The notes under the pieces are model-generated. The model ran no database searches. It was not told where the DNA came from and saw nothing but the letters and a program-made list of their open reading frames with translations. 64,000 bases of DNA from Lachnospiraceae bacterium. GTDB taxonomy: Bacteria; Bacillota; Clostridia; Lachnospirales; Lachnospiraceae. The first letter of the stretch is position 1, and each line of letters starts with the position of its first letter. Made by a program: the position numbers and the translations under genes. Of the stretch, positions 8,523-17,192 are shown one piece after another. The stretch covers positions 16,509-80,508 of the forward strand of contig JAUNGG010000009.1 of the NCBI GenBank assembly GCA_030524635.1. The letters run 5' to 3'.

Positions 8523-10709
8523 ATGACACCTACAGAAAGCTATTTGGCAGAATACTATGTAAATTTATTTTTTGGAAATGTGAATAAGCGCTACCGCGCC
8601 ATGACCTTCGGGGAGATGCGCAAGCGGTGCCAGAAGTTAAACCATAAGACACTGGAGGCTGTGGAGAAATCCAATGAGCTCAGCGATATCCATGCCATGA
8701 TGTCCAAGGTGTGCGCCTACCTGATGCGGAAGGAACATACGGCTCCGCCGGAGCAGCGGGAGGAAGTGGCAGAATGGACAGAGAAGATGCAGAATTTCTG
8801 CAGAGAACTGGCGGCGAAGGACCTGGAGTTTCTTCCTGGGCTTGAGACGGAGGAGCTGGAGCAGGTTCTGCGGATGCAGGGGATCCGGCGTTATCTGCTG
8901 ACCAATTCATTGGAGAGAGGTTATCAGCTTTTTTATATCCCAAAAGCGATCCAGAAGGGGATCCGGGAATCCATCAAGCAGAAGCCGGAGGAGGAGTACC
9001 CGGAGGCCAGGATGATGAAGCGGAAGTTTATCCTGCATGTAGGCCCTACCAACAGCGGTAAGACTCATGATGCGTTGGAGCGGCTGAAAAGCTGCACTCA
9101 CGGCGCTTATTTTGGGCCGCTCCGTCTTCTGGCTCTGGAGGTTTATGATAAATGCAATTCGGAGGGACATCCCTGCTCGATGGTGACCGGCGAGGAGACC
9201 ATCCAGGTGCCGGGAGCGCTGTGTCAGTCCTGCACGGTGGAAATGTTAAACGACCATGAATATTTTGATATCGTGGTGGTGGATGAGTGCCAGATGGTGG
9301 GAGATCCGTACCGGGGACATAACTGGACCAGAGCGATTCTGGGACTGCGTGCGGAGGAGATCCATCTGTGCATGGCGCCGGAGGCGGAATCTATCGTGAC
9401 CCAGATGATCAAGCGGTGCGGTGACCAGTACCGGGTGGTGCGCCATAAGCGGAATACCCGGCTGACAGTGGAGAAGAAACCGTATTCTATGGTAAATGAC
9501 CTGCGCAAAGGTGATGCACTGATTGTATTTTCCAAGAAATCCGTGCTGGCTCTGGCAGCTCATTTGGAGGGCCAGGGAGTGCGATGCAGCGTGATTTATG
9601 GAAGCCTGCCGCCAGCTACCAGACGGGAACAGGTGCGCCGTTTTCTGGAGAAGGAAACGGATATTGTGGTCAGCACCGATGCCATTGGTATGGGTCTGAA
9701 TCTGCCGATCCGCAGGATTGTGTTTGTTGAGACTCAGAAGTTTGACGGTGTGGTAAAGCGGGATCTGGAGCCTGGGGAGATCAAGCAGATTGCAGGCCGC
9801 GCCGGGCGGTTCGGCATTTATGAGGAAGGCTTTGTGGCGGCAGTGGACAATATCGAATTGATCGAGGATGGGCTTGGGCGAATGCCGATTCCGATTATGA
9901 AGGCGTATATTGGCTTCCCGGAGCAGCTTCTGAATCTTCCGGCTGATATTGACAGCTTGATCAAGATCTGGGCAGGAATGGATGCCCCGGCTATTTACCA
10001 GAAGATGGAAGTAGATGAGCTGTTGTCTCTGTATCAAAGCTTTCTGTCGGTGCATGGAAGCCATATGGAAGAGTTTACGAAGCAGGAGATCTACAAGCTG
10101 ATCACCTGTGCGATCGATATTAATAATAAGCTGGTGGTTGATCTGTGGAAGGATTACTGCCGGGAATATCGGGATGTGGAGGAACTGGAATTTCCTTACA
10201 GCCCGGGCAATGATCTGTATGATCTGGAAAGCTATTATAAGATGCTGGATCTGTATTTCCAGTTTTCCAGAAAGGTGGGGCTGCCCATCCAGGCGGAGAA
10301 CCTGATGGAGGAGCGCCATGAAACGGAGGAGGAGATCAGCCGAATCCTGAAGATGGAGTGTTCCAGCTATTCCAGAAAGTGCAGTATTTGCGGAAGAGAG
10401 CTTCCTTGGGATTATTCCTTCTCTATCTGTGAACGATGCTTTGAGCGGGGAAAGAGCGACCATCATGGTCGCGGGCATTCCCGGTCCCGGGGCGGACATT
10501 CAGGAAGGACTCAGCCCGTGAGTTCCCGGGGCGGCGGTGGAGCCGCCGCGCAGTCCGGCACAAATCAGAAGGACAATGCAGACCAAAAAGGGAGCAGAAG
10601 CCAGGTTGGTGCAGACAGCCAGGGCCGCCTTCCGGCAGATCCGGATCGGACAGGAGCATGGAAAAGACGGAGAAGAAAAGCAAAAGGCAGGACAGGAGAA
10701 AAAGCATGA
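8523..10709 (+). CDS. SUV3-like superfamily 2 RNA helicase with zinc-ribbon and Gly/Arg-rich tail
   Basis: A 728-residue ATP-dependent helicase related to SUV3, the helicase of the mitochondrial RNA degradosome. Motif I is GPTNSGKT (174-181), motif II DECQ (254-257); later come IVVSTDAIGMGLNLP and QIAGRAGRFG (motif VI). The first 165 residues are a helical domain. Two Cys-x2-Cys pairs (CSIC and CERC) near 625-645 could bind zinc. The last 80 residues are low-complexity Gly/Ser/Arg/Gln, probably disordered and RNA-binding. GGAGAAG precedes the ATG. The stop overlaps the lacI start by 4 bases. An RNA-turnover role is inferred from the family. Confidence 0.85.
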   Translation: MTPTESYLAEYYVNLFFGNVNKRYRAMTFGEMRKRCQKLNHKTLEAVEKSNELSDIHAMMSKVCAYLMRKEHTAPPEQREEVAEWTEKMQNFCRELAAKDLEFLPGLETEELEQVLRMQGIRRYLLTNSLERGYQLFYIPKAIQKGIRESIKQKPEEEYPEARMMKRKFILHVGPTNSGKTHDALERLKSCTHGAYFGPLRLLALEVYDKCNSEGHPCSMVTGEETIQVPGALCQSCTVEMLNDHEYFDIVVVDECQMVGDPYRGHNWTRAILGLRAEEIHLCMAPEAESIVTQMIKRCGDQYRVVRHKRNTRLTVEKKPYSMVNDLRKGDALIVFSKKSVLALAAHLEGQGVRCSVIYGSLPPATRREQVRRFLEKETDIVVSTDAIGMGLNLPIRRIVFVETQKFDGVVKRDLEPGEIKQIAGRAGRFGIYEEGFVAAVDNIELIEDGLGRMPIPIMKAYIGFPEQLLNLPADIDSLIKIWAGMDAPAIYQKMEVDELLSLYQSFLSVHGSHMEEFTKQEIYKLITCAIDINNKLVVDLWKDYCREYRDVEELEFPYSPGNDLYDLESYYKMLDLYFQFSRKVGLPIQAENLMEERHETEEEISRILKMECSSYSRKCSICGRELPWDYSFSICERCFERGKSDHHGRGHSRSRGGHSGRTQPVSSRGGGGAAAQSGTNQKDNADQKGSRSQVGADSQGRLPADPDRTGAWKRRRRKAKGRTGEKA

Positions 10710-11716
10710 CAATCTATGATATTGCTAAGATAGCAGGGGTCTCGCCCAGCTCGGTTTCCAGGGTCATCAACAATAAGCCTGGGATCAATGAGGAAAACAG
10801 AAAGCGCATCCAGGAGATCTTAAAGCAGTACAATTACACGCCTAATGAGGCAGCCCGGGGTCTGGTGATGCAGTCTACAAAGATCATTGGGATCCTGATG
10901 GAGGATATCCGGATGTCCCACCACACCGAGTCTACCTACGTGGTAGAGCAGGAGCTGATGAAGCATGGATATACCTGCATTGCCCTGAGCACCGGGCATG
11001 ATGTAGAGCGGAAGGTGGAATTTATCAAGCTGTTGGAGCAGCGGCGGGTAGAGGGCGTGATTTTAATGGGCTCTATGTTCTGCATTCCGCAGGTGGAAGA
11101 GGCGATACGCAGCCACCTCTCTGATGTGCCGGTGGTAATTGTCAATGGATATCTGAATCTCCCCAATGTGTATGGGATCCTGATCGATGAAAGGGGAGGG
11201 GTTGAAAGCTGCGTAGAGCTGCTGGCCGGAAAGGGCAGGAGAAGGCTGGTGTTTGTAGTGGACACCCCAAGTCCGGCAAATGAGCGGAAAAAGGATGGCT
11301 TTCTTGAGGGAATGAAAGCACTGGGGGCGGAAGAAAAGGACATTCCGGTTTATTACGGAAATCCCAGTGACTTTGATCCGGAGCTGATGCTGGAGCGGGG
11401 AAAAGAGCTGACCAGAACGATCCTGGCGGAGCGCCCGGAGACAGAGGGGATTATCTACTCGGTGGATCTTCTGGCCATCGGCGGGATCATGGGGCTGGAG
11501 GAGATGGGCAGGAAGGTTCCGGAGGATGTGGCAGTCATTGGAATCGACAATACTTTGTTTGGAAAGATCAGCAGGCCCAGCCTTTCCACCCTGGACAATA
11601 AATTAGTTGAGGTCAGTCAGAATGCTTCCGGCATCCTTTTGCGGGCCCTGGAGAAGGAGCGGGTAACCCATAAGATCATGTTGTTTACCGATATTATTGA
11701 GCGGCAGAGCTCATAA
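10706..11716 (+). CDS. LacI-family transcriptional regulator
   Basis: DNA-binding repressor of 336 residues. The N-terminal helix-turn-helix reads TIYDIAKIAGVSPSSVSRVINNK, followed by the hinge and a periplasmic-binding-protein-like effector domain (VIGIDNTLFGKISRPSLSTLDN near 290). The ATG at 10706 makes a 4-base ATGA overlap with the helicase stop; an in-frame ATG at 10658 would add 16 residues without family support. The next genes are a TRAP importer and a YhcH protein whose promoter carries a LacI-type operator candidate, so it probably senses that transporter's sugar acid. Confidence 0.9.
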   Translation: MTIYDIAKIAGVSPSSVSRVINNKPGINEENRKRIQEILKQYNYTPNEAARGLVMQSTKIIGILMEDIRMSHHTESTYVVEQELMKHGYTCIALSTGHDVERKVEFIKLLEQRRVEGVILMGSMFCIPQVEEAIRSHLSDVPVVIVNGYLNLPNVYGILIDERGGVESCVELLAGKGRRRLVFVVDTPSPANERKKDGFLEGMKALGAEEKDIPVYYGNPSDFDPELMLERGKELTRTILAERPETEGIIYSVDLLAIGGIMGLEEMGRKVPEDVAVIGIDNTLFGKISRPSLSTLDNKLVEVSQNASGILLRALEKERVTHKIMLFTDIIERQSS

Positions 11717-11721
11717 GAAAG

Positions 11722-11770
11722 AAACAGGTTATAGATGGAAAGTTCCAGTCGAATAGCCTGTTTTTTCTTT
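11722..11770 (+). terminator. Terminator after lacI
   Basis: A 10-bp stem (AACAGGTTAT at 11723-11732 with ATAGCCTGTT at 11753-11762) is followed by a T tract at 11761-11770. It separates the helicase-lacI transcript from the TRAP operon. Confidence 0.85.
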
Positions 11771-11778
11771 TACTATGA

Positions 11779-11794
11779 ACGAAATGGATTTCGT
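11779..11794. promoter_or_regulatory. Perfect 16-bp palindrome upstream of the TRAP promoter
   Basis: ACGAAATGGATTTCGT is fully self-complementary apart from the two central G bases. It lies about 77 bases before the -35 hexamer of the TRAP promoter. It could be an auxiliary LacI operator, but its sequence only partly matches the candidate at 11911-11928. Confidence 0.4.
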
Positions 11795-11870
11795 AATATC
11801 GAAATTGCAAGGAAGAAATATATAGTAAAAGTATACAATAAATCTCTAAAAATATTAGACAAAAGTGATA

Positions 11871-11899
11871 TTTACAACCATAAAAACCTCTGATATAAT
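11871..11899 (+). promoter_or_regulatory. Sigma-A promoter of TRAP operon 1
   Basis: TTTACA at 11871-11876, a 17-base spacer and TATAAT at 11894-11899. The expected transcription start is near 11906. Confidence 0.85.
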
Positions 11900-11910
11900 T
11901 CGAAACATAG

Positions 11911-11928
11911 TAAGAAATCGATTGCGTA
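11911..11928. promoter_or_regulatory. Candidate LacI-type operator at the TRAP operon 1 start site
   Basis: TAAGAAATCGATTGCGTA is an imperfect palindrome (14 of 18 positions symmetrical) with the central CG typical of LacI-family operators. It lies just downstream of the predicted start of transcription, a repressing position, and close to a lacI gene. Confidence 0.55.
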
Positions 11929-11964
11929 ATCAAAACCAAAAAGTACAGGAAAAGGAGGAAAAAC

Positions 11965-12438
11965 ATGAAAATTTTAAAGTGGCTGGATGATCATTTTGAA
12001 GAAGTGCTGATGACGGCGGTCCTCGCAGTCATGGTGGTGATTCTGACAGCGCAGATTATTTTCAGAAAGGTTTTGGGAAATTCTCTTGCATGGTCTGAAG
12101 AATTATGCCGGTATCTGTTTATCTGGTCAGGATTTCTCAGCTTAAGCTACACCATCCATTACCATTCTGCCATGAAAACAGATCTTTTTATGGTATTGCT
12201 GCCGAAGTCAATGCAGAGATGGATCGGGGTGATCATGGACGGGGCGATGCTGATCCTGTTTGTGATCCTGACAAAGGTATCCATCGGGATTATCCCTACG
12301 ATTACCCAGAAGGGAACGGCTATCCCGATTTCAAGAAAGTGGGTTTTTGCGGCGGCAGCCGTTGGCTTCCTGCTTTCTTCGATCCGAATGCTGGAGGAAG
12401 TGGTAAAAGGAATCCGAAATAAAGGAGAGGAGGATTAA
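11965..12438 (+). CDS. TRAP transporter small permease (DctQ type)
   Basis: A 157-residue membrane protein with four hydrophobic segments, the small subunit of a tripartite ATP-independent periplasmic importer. LAWSEELCRYLFIWSGFLS near residue 35 is the family signature. AAAGGAGGAA precedes the ATG. It partners with the large permease immediately downstream and the binding protein at 13784; the complex uses an ion gradient to import an organic or sugar acid. First gene of the LacI-linked operon. Confidence 0.9.
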   Translation: MKILKWLDDHFEEVLMTAVLAVMVVILTAQIIFRKVLGNSLAWSEELCRYLFIWSGFLSLSYTIHYHSAMKTDLFMVLLPKSMQRWIGVIMDGAMLILFVILTKVSIGIIPTITQKGTAIPISRKWVFAAAAVGFLLSSIRMLEEVVKGIRNKGEED

Positions 12439-12439
12439 T

Positions 12440-13729
12440 ATGCTGGCGATTCTGTTTGCACTGATGGTGGTTCTGCTGATCCTGGCAGTCCCGGTGGGTG
12501 TTGTACTGCTCTGCATCAGCCTGTTTCCGGCGGTGATGGATCCAACCGTTCCGGCAAATTTCGCGTTTGTGATCCGTCAGATGATCGGCGGCCTGGAAAG
12601 CACTCCGCTGCTGGCGGTTCCCATGTTTGTGCTGTCAGGTGTGGTTATGGCGCGGGGCGGTGTGTCAAAAAAGATCTTTGATGTATTTGCTTATTTCCTG
12701 GGTAATGTTACGGCCGGTATGCCCTGTGCGGTTGTTGTGACCTGCCTGTTTTACGGAGCCATCTCCGGCTCTGCGCCGGCTACCACAGCGGCAGTTGGAA
12801 CCATGACCATTCCCATTTTGGTAAGCATGGGGTATGATATCACCTTTGTTGCATCTCTGGTGGCGATTTCCGGCGGCCTTGGTGTAATTATCCCGCCCAG
12901 CATTCCGATTATTATGTACTGCATGAGCAGCGGCGAATCGGTGGGCTCCATGTTCATTGCCGGGGTATTGCCTGGATTAATGATCGGCGGCCTTCTGATG
13001 GTATATGCCTTTGTATACTGCAAGCTTAAGGGTGAGGATAAGGTTAAGATCCGGGAACAGGTTTCAGAGATCAAGAAGGGCGGCTTCGGAAAGCTGTTTA
13101 TGAACAGCTTCTGGGCGCTGATGAGTCCGGTTATCATCCTGGGCGGCATTTATTCCGGAATTGTAACACCAACGGAAGCAGCGGTGCTTTCGGTTGTATA
13201 TTCCCTGATCATCAGCCTGTTTGTATACCGGACGCTGGATATAAAATCTCTGGTTCCTGTGTTTGTGGAGGCAGTAAAAACCTACGCGCCGGTGGTATTT
13301 ATTGTAAGTGCAGCATCTGGCTTCGGCCGGGTACTTGCCATTCTGCAGGCGCCTCAAATGGTTGCAGCCTGGGTAGGAAGTCTGGGACTGAATAAGATCA
13401 CGCTGCTTCTGATGGTGAATCTGCTGCTGCTGTTTGTAGGCATGATCATGGATACCGGTCCGGCGATCCTGATCCTTACTCCGATCCTTCTGCCGATCGT
13501 TCAGGCAGTTGGGGTGAATCCCATGCATTTTGGTATTCTGATGGTGGTGAATCTGGCCATCGGCTTTGTCACTCCGCCGGTAGGAGTCAATCTGTATGTG
13601 GCAAGTACCCTGACCAAGATTCCGCCTATGTCCATTGCGAAAAAGGCAATGCCTGCCATCGGCGTATTCTTCCTGGCATTGCTGCTGATCACCTTTATAC
13701 CAGGCATCAGCCTGCTGCTGGTTTCATAA
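12440..13729 (+). CDS. TRAP transporter large permease (DctM type)
   Basis: A 429-residue membrane protein with about 12 hydrophobic segments, the transport channel of the TRAP system. Recognisable parts are YGAISGSAPATTAAVGTM near 105, GGLGVIIPPSIPIIMY near 145 and FVTPPVGVNLYVAS near 375. It starts one base after the small-permease stop region, so the two are translationally close. The substrate cannot be read from this subunit; a carboxylate sugar is likely given the YhcH gene in the operon. Confidence 0.93.
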   Translation: MLAILFALMVVLLILAVPVGVVLLCISLFPAVMDPTVPANFAFVIRQMIGGLESTPLLAVPMFVLSGVVMARGGVSKKIFDVFAYFLGNVTAGMPCAVVVTCLFYGAISGSAPATTAAVGTMTIPILVSMGYDITFVASLVAISGGLGVIIPPSIPIIMYCMSSGESVGSMFIAGVLPGLMIGGLLMVYAFVYCKLKGEDKVKIREQVSEIKKGGFGKLFMNSFWALMSPVIILGGIYSGIVTPTEAAVLSVVYSLIISLFVYRTLDIKSLVPVFVEAVKTYAPVVFIVSAASGFGRVLAILQAPQMVAAWVGSLGLNKITLLLMVNLLLLFVGMIMDTGPAILILTPILLPIVQAVGVNPMHFGILMVVNLAIGFVTPPVGVNLYVASTLTKIPPMSIAKKAMPAIGVFFLALLLITFIPGISLLLVS

Positions 13730-13783
13730 AACTGGTTTCACCTGCATTTCATATCACTATTTTAAGAAGGGAGATTTATCATC

Positions 13784-14893
13784 ATGAAAAAAAGAACATT
13801 AGCAACCATTTTAACAGCAGCCCTGCTGGGATGCTCTCTCTGCGCCTGCGGCTCTGATGGGGGAAGCTCTGCAGCCACAACTGCAGCTGCTGTGGCTGCG
13901 CCTGCAGCAGAGGGGCAGACAGAGGGCGGCAATGCGGCAGCTGCAGATCTGCCGAAAATGACCTTAAGCATCGGCCATAACAATAACAGTGATTCTCTGA
14001 TGAATTATGTGGCGGAGCAGATGAAGGCAAAGCTGGAGGAAAAGAGCGGCGGCAATCTGACGGTCAATATTTACCCCAGCGGACAGTTAGGTTCCGAGAG
14101 CGATATGGTAACCAGCTGCCAAGAAGGAGATCTCACATTCCTGATCTCCGGACTGCATGCACTGGTAAATAATGTACCGGAAACCTCAATCGTAAACCTT
14201 CCGTTTATGTTTGACAATGTAGAGCAGGCCAGAAAGACCTTTGCCGATGAAACGGTGCGGAAGGAGCTGAATGCAGGCTTTGAAAAGAGCAATATGAAAC
14301 TGGTGCTTTTAGCAGATCAGGGCTTCCGCTGCCTGTCTACCAACAAGGAGATCACCGGACCAGACAGCTTTAAAGGATTAAACATCCGTACCCTGACCAA
14401 TCAGGATCAGGTAGAGGCCTGGAAGATGCTGGGAACCAATCCCACTCCCATTGATTTCTCAGAATTGTATTTAAGTCTGCAGCAGGGCGTGATCGACAGC
14501 CAGGAGAATCCGTATGATATTATTGACACCAATAAATTTTATGAGGTACAGAAGTATTTCACCAACAGCAACCATATCTATCATACCATTTCTGTCAATA
14601 TCGGAACCAGCACCTATGATTCCATGCCTGCAGAGTATCAGAAGATGATCGATGAGACCTGCGCTGAGGTTGAGCAGATGGCATTTGATGAGTGCGATAA
14701 GAAGCTGGACAGCTATAAAAATAATCTGATCAATAATGGCATGGAGTTTATCGATTTTGATGAGATCGACGGTATGAGAGAGGCTCTGGCAGAGAGAACC
14801 TCCGGCATGATCGATATTGTTAAGAACACGGTAAATAATGAAGTGCTGGTGGATGCATTTCTGGCAGCAGCCGAGGCGGCAAAGGCAGAGTAA
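13784..14893 (+). CDS. TRAP transporter substrate-binding lipoprotein (DctP type)
   Basis: A 369-residue extracytoplasmic solute receptor. It has a lipoprotein signal (lipobox LCAC, cleavage before Cys near residue 22), an Ala/Thr-rich linker, then the DctP fold. KGLNIRTLTNQ near 190 carries the conserved Arg that in this family binds the substrate carboxylate, and LYLSLQQGVIDSQENP near 225 is a family signature. AAGGGAGATT precedes the ATG. It delivers substrate to the permeases encoded upstream. The exact ligand is unknown. Confidence 0.92.
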   Translation: MKKRTLATILTAALLGCSLCACGSDGGSSAATTAAAVAAPAAEGQTEGGNAAAADLPKMTLSIGHNNNSDSLMNYVAEQMKAKLEEKSGGNLTVNIYPSGQLGSESDMVTSCQEGDLTFLISGLHALVNNVPETSIVNLPFMFDNVEQARKTFADETVRKELNAGFEKSNMKLVLLADQGFRCLSTNKEITGPDSFKGLNIRTLTNQDQVEAWKMLGTNPTPIDFSELYLSLQQGVIDSQENPYDIIDTNKFYEVQKYFTNSNHIYHTISVNIGTSTYDSMPAEYQKMIDETCAEVEQMAFDECDKKLDSYKNNLINNGMEFIDFDEIDGMREALAERTSGMIDIVKNTVNNEVLVDAFLAAAEAAKAE

Positions 14894-14947
14894 TTTGATT
14901 GCAGTAATTAAAATTTAAAATAAAAAAAGAAAATGGAGGATTTTACA

Positions 14948-15415
14948 ATGAACACATCTGCATTATCTGAACTGGAGAAAATTGACTACCTGGCACCAAA
15001 GTTTAAGCTGGCTTACGAGTTTTTACATCGCACGGATCTGGCAGACCTGCCGGCAGGGGAGTATCCCATCGATGGCGACAATGTATATGCCCAGGTGCAG
15101 GATTATGTGACAGAGCCGGAGGACAGACGCTTCTGGGAGACCCACAAGATCTATTTTGATGTACACTATGTTGTAACTGGTGAAGAGAAGATCGGCTATT
15201 GCCCGGCTACCGCAATGCACCACAAGCAGCCCTACAATGTGGAGGATGAAATGTACTTATACGGCGGAATCAGCCAGCAGGATCAGACCTTCGTTGAGCT
15301 GAGACCAGGCGACTGTATGATCATTGCTCCAACTGACGGACATAAGCCGCGCTGCGCTGTACGGGAAGGCGTTCCGGTGCGGAAAATCGTGGTAAAGGTT
15401 CGCGCAGACTACTAA
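14948..15415 (+). CDS. YhcH/YjgK/YiaL family protein
   Basis: About 155 residues, a cupin-like family (DUF386) linked to sugar-acid use; E. coli YhcH (NanQ) is reported to be a sialic acid anomerase, so a mutarotase-type role on the imported sugar is plausible. The core ETHKIYFDVHYVVTGEEKIGY has the conserved His residues. I chose ATG 14948 because GGAGG lies 8 bases upstream; an ATG at 14933 would put the ribosome site inside the gene. Last gene of the TRAP operon. Its stop overlaps that of the convergent feoA. Confidence 0.85.
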   Translation: MNTSALSELEKIDYLAPKFKLAYEFLHRTDLADLPAGEYPIDGDNVYAQVQDYVTEPEDRRFWETHKIYFDVHYVVTGEEKIGYCPATAMHHKQPYNVEDEMYLYGGISQQDQTFVELRPGDCMIIAPTDGHKPRCAVREGVPVRKIVVKVRADY

Positions 15416-15660
15416 TTCTCACGGATATCATCCAGAACCTTCACCAGGATCTGATTGGCATCTGTGCTTCGCAGAGCGATGACCCTGCCCTGGACCCGGT
15501 AAGCGGACATGCTGCTGCCGGGTCCCCGCAGGACACAGGAGAGTGTTTCGCCTGGCACAAAGCCCAGAGCGGCAAGACGGCGCTCGGTTTCAGAGGGCAG
15601 CGCCATCCAGACGATCTGGGCAGTTTGGTTCCGCTTGATATAATTTAATGGAATAACCAA
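15412..15660 (-). CDS. Stand-alone FeoA-domain protein
   Basis: An 82-residue SH3-like protein matching the FeoA pattern: ERRLAALGFVPGETLSCVL followed by a conserved IALRSTDANQILVKV. FeoA proteins assist ferrous iron import by FeoB, but no feoB is in the window. The start is a TTG at 15658-15660 behind a weak GCGGGG site; no ATG fits. It follows sfsA on the same strand after 61 bases, and its stop overlaps the YhcH stop by 4 bases in a tail-to-tail arrangement. Confidence 0.75.
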   Translation of the reverse strand: MVIPLNYIKRNQTAQIVWMALPSETERRLAALGFVPGETLSCVLRGPGSSMSAYRVQGRVIALRSTDANQILVKVLDDIREN

Positions 15661-15721
15661 GGTAATGCCCCGCTTTTTCTTATTGCTATAAAATATGAAG
15701 AAAGAGCAAAAAGGTGACGGA

Positions 15722-16453
15722 TCAGGAAACCGGCAGCACTTCCGTCAGATCAACCGGGACCGGCTGGTCGATCGCCATCTCAGTTTCTGTCACCAGACAA
15801 TCATAGGCCAGGATTGTGACGCCGTCCTTCTTTGCCTGTGCCAGGGCATGGCCGAATTCCGGGTGGGTCTCCATGTTTGGGCGAAAGCTGGTAATTCCCT
15901 TCATTTGGATCACCAGCAGGAGAAAGCATGGGATTCCCTGTCGGGAGGCGGCCGCCAGCTCCTCCAGGTGTTTTATTCCCCGCTGGGTGGGGGCATCCGG
16001 GAAGGCGGCAATGCCCTGACGCTCCAGGGTGACGCCTTTTACTTCCATGAAGGCCTGATGGCCATTCAGGAGAAAGGCCAGATCGAAGCGGGAGTTTCCA
16101 TAAGTGACCTCCCGGCGGATCTGTGTGATCTTCGGTGCCGGCCCTCCGGCGCAAACCCACTCCCAGGCGGCTTCGTTGGGCGCCTGGGAGTCCATGTTGA
16201 TCAGCAGGGTTTCATCCCGGTTTCCGGCATGCTCTTTGCAGACACCGATAACATCATAGCTGGTTTTTCTGCCCTTTGTCTCAGCATCCGGGTGGTGCTC
16301 CAGCACCAGCCGGGCGCCGGGCACCAGAAGCTCCCGGCAGCGGCCGGTATTTTTCACATGGCAGGTTTCTTCCCTGCCGTTGATTAGCACCTTTGCAATA
16401 AAACGGTTTGGGCGGCTTACAAAAGTGCCCCAGACGGTATGCTCATATTTCAT
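15722..16453 (-). CDS. sfsA: SfsA family DNA-binding/nuclease protein
   Basis: A 243-residue protein of the sugar fermentation stimulation family. The N-terminal OB-like part (FVSRPNRFIAKVLINGREETCHVKNTGRCRELL reads across residues 11-43) precedes a PD-(D/E)XK-like nuclease fold with RFDLAFL and FMEVKGVTLERQG near 120-150. Length and order match the family. E. coli SfsA was first linked to maltose genes, and its biochemical role is unsettled. GGGAGC precedes the ATG. It is followed by feoA on the same strand. Confidence 0.92.
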   Translation of the reverse strand: MKYEHTVWGTFVSRPNRFIAKVLINGREETCHVKNTGRCRELLVPGARLVLEHHPDAETKGRKTSYDVIGVCKEHAGNRDETLLINMDSQAPNEAAWEWVCAGGPAPKITQIRREVTYGNSRFDLAFLLNGHQAFMEVKGVTLERQGIAAFPDAPTQRGIKHLEELAAASRQGIPCFLLLVIQMKGITSFRPNMETHPEFGHALAQAKKDGVTILAYDCLVTETEMAIDQPVPVDLTEVLPVS

Positions 16454-16475
16454 AGGAAAGCTCCCTTCATATTTT

Positions 16476-16520
16476 TAAAATGGACATGATTTGCCTTTCG
16501 GCTGAATCATGTCCATTTTA
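16476..16520 (-). terminator. Terminator-like hairpin after the cytidylate-kinase-like gene
   Basis: A perfect 16-bp stem (16476-16491 with 16505-16520) and 13-base loop lie between two minus-strand genes. The outer arm is T-rich on the minus strand, so it probably ends the ABC importer transcript before sfsA. Confidence 0.7.
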
Positions 16521-16540
16521 TCAATAGCTACCGTATCATG

Positions 16541-17143
16541 TCAAAGATTTCCCCCAAATTTCTTTCGAACCACGTCTGCGATCAGTTCGGCTGTTCCTTC
16601 TACGCCCAGCAGAGAGGAGTCGATCATCAGCTGCTTATGACGGAAATCGCCAGGCAGATAGCCGGCGTATTTCTTATGGTAAGCGTTTCTTGCCTTGTCT
16701 ACACTCATGATCATCCGCTTTGCCTGATCTTCTGTCATGTCCAGAATATTGACGCAGTTTTCCAGCCGCTTGGCGTAAGGTGCATAGATGAAGATATTGA
16801 TCACATTTTTTTCATTCTGCAGCAGGTAGTCGGAGCAGCGTCCCACAATGATGCAGCTGGACCGGTCAGCCAGATCCAGGATGATATCCTTCTGCACATC
16901 AAAGATCATGTCCTGAATGTATTCCTCGTCTGTGCCCAGAGGAAACATGTGGGAGAACAGGCGGTGGTGAGATTTCTCCTCCGCCTCGCTGATCTGGGAG
17001 ACCGGAAGATTTAACTGTTTGGAAACATGCTCCACAATATCCCGGTCATAAAATTCAATGCCCAGCCTTTCTGACAAGGAGCGGGCGATGGGACGCCCCA
17101 GGCTTCCGAATTCTCTTGTGATCGTAATGATATATTTTTCCAT
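16541..17143 (-). CDS. Cytidylate-kinase-like P-loop protein
   Basis: About 200 residues of the cytidylate kinase-like family common in Firmicutes. The N-terminus MEKYIITITREFGSLGRPIA carries a degenerate P-loop where authentic kinases have GPxGSGKS. IIVGRCSDYLL near 95 and YHKKYAGYLPGDFRHKQLMIDSSLLG near 165 fit the family. The substrate is not established. ATG 17143 has GGAGAATG upstream; starts at 17155 and 17182 are possible. It lies 49 bases after the last permease gene and is probably transcribed with the amino acid importer. Confidence 0.8.
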   Translation of the reverse strand: MEKYIITITREFGSLGRPIARSLSERLGIEFYDRDIVEHVSKQLNLPVSQISEAEEKSHHRLFSHMFPLGTDEEYIQDMIFDVQKDIILDLADRSSCIIVGRCSDYLLQNEKNVINIFIYAPYAKRLENCVNILDMTEDQAKRMIMSVDKARNAYHKKYAGYLPGDFRHKQLMIDSSLLGVEGTAELIADVVRKKFGGNL

Positions 17144-17192
17144 AACATTCTCCATTCTGCCGCCTTCGGACTGCGGCGCCAATCATTCTCCC

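Noticed and set aside
9246..10499. 417-codon open frame antisense to the helicase gene
   Set aside because: A shadow of the helicase reading frame with low-quality composition and no start signals.
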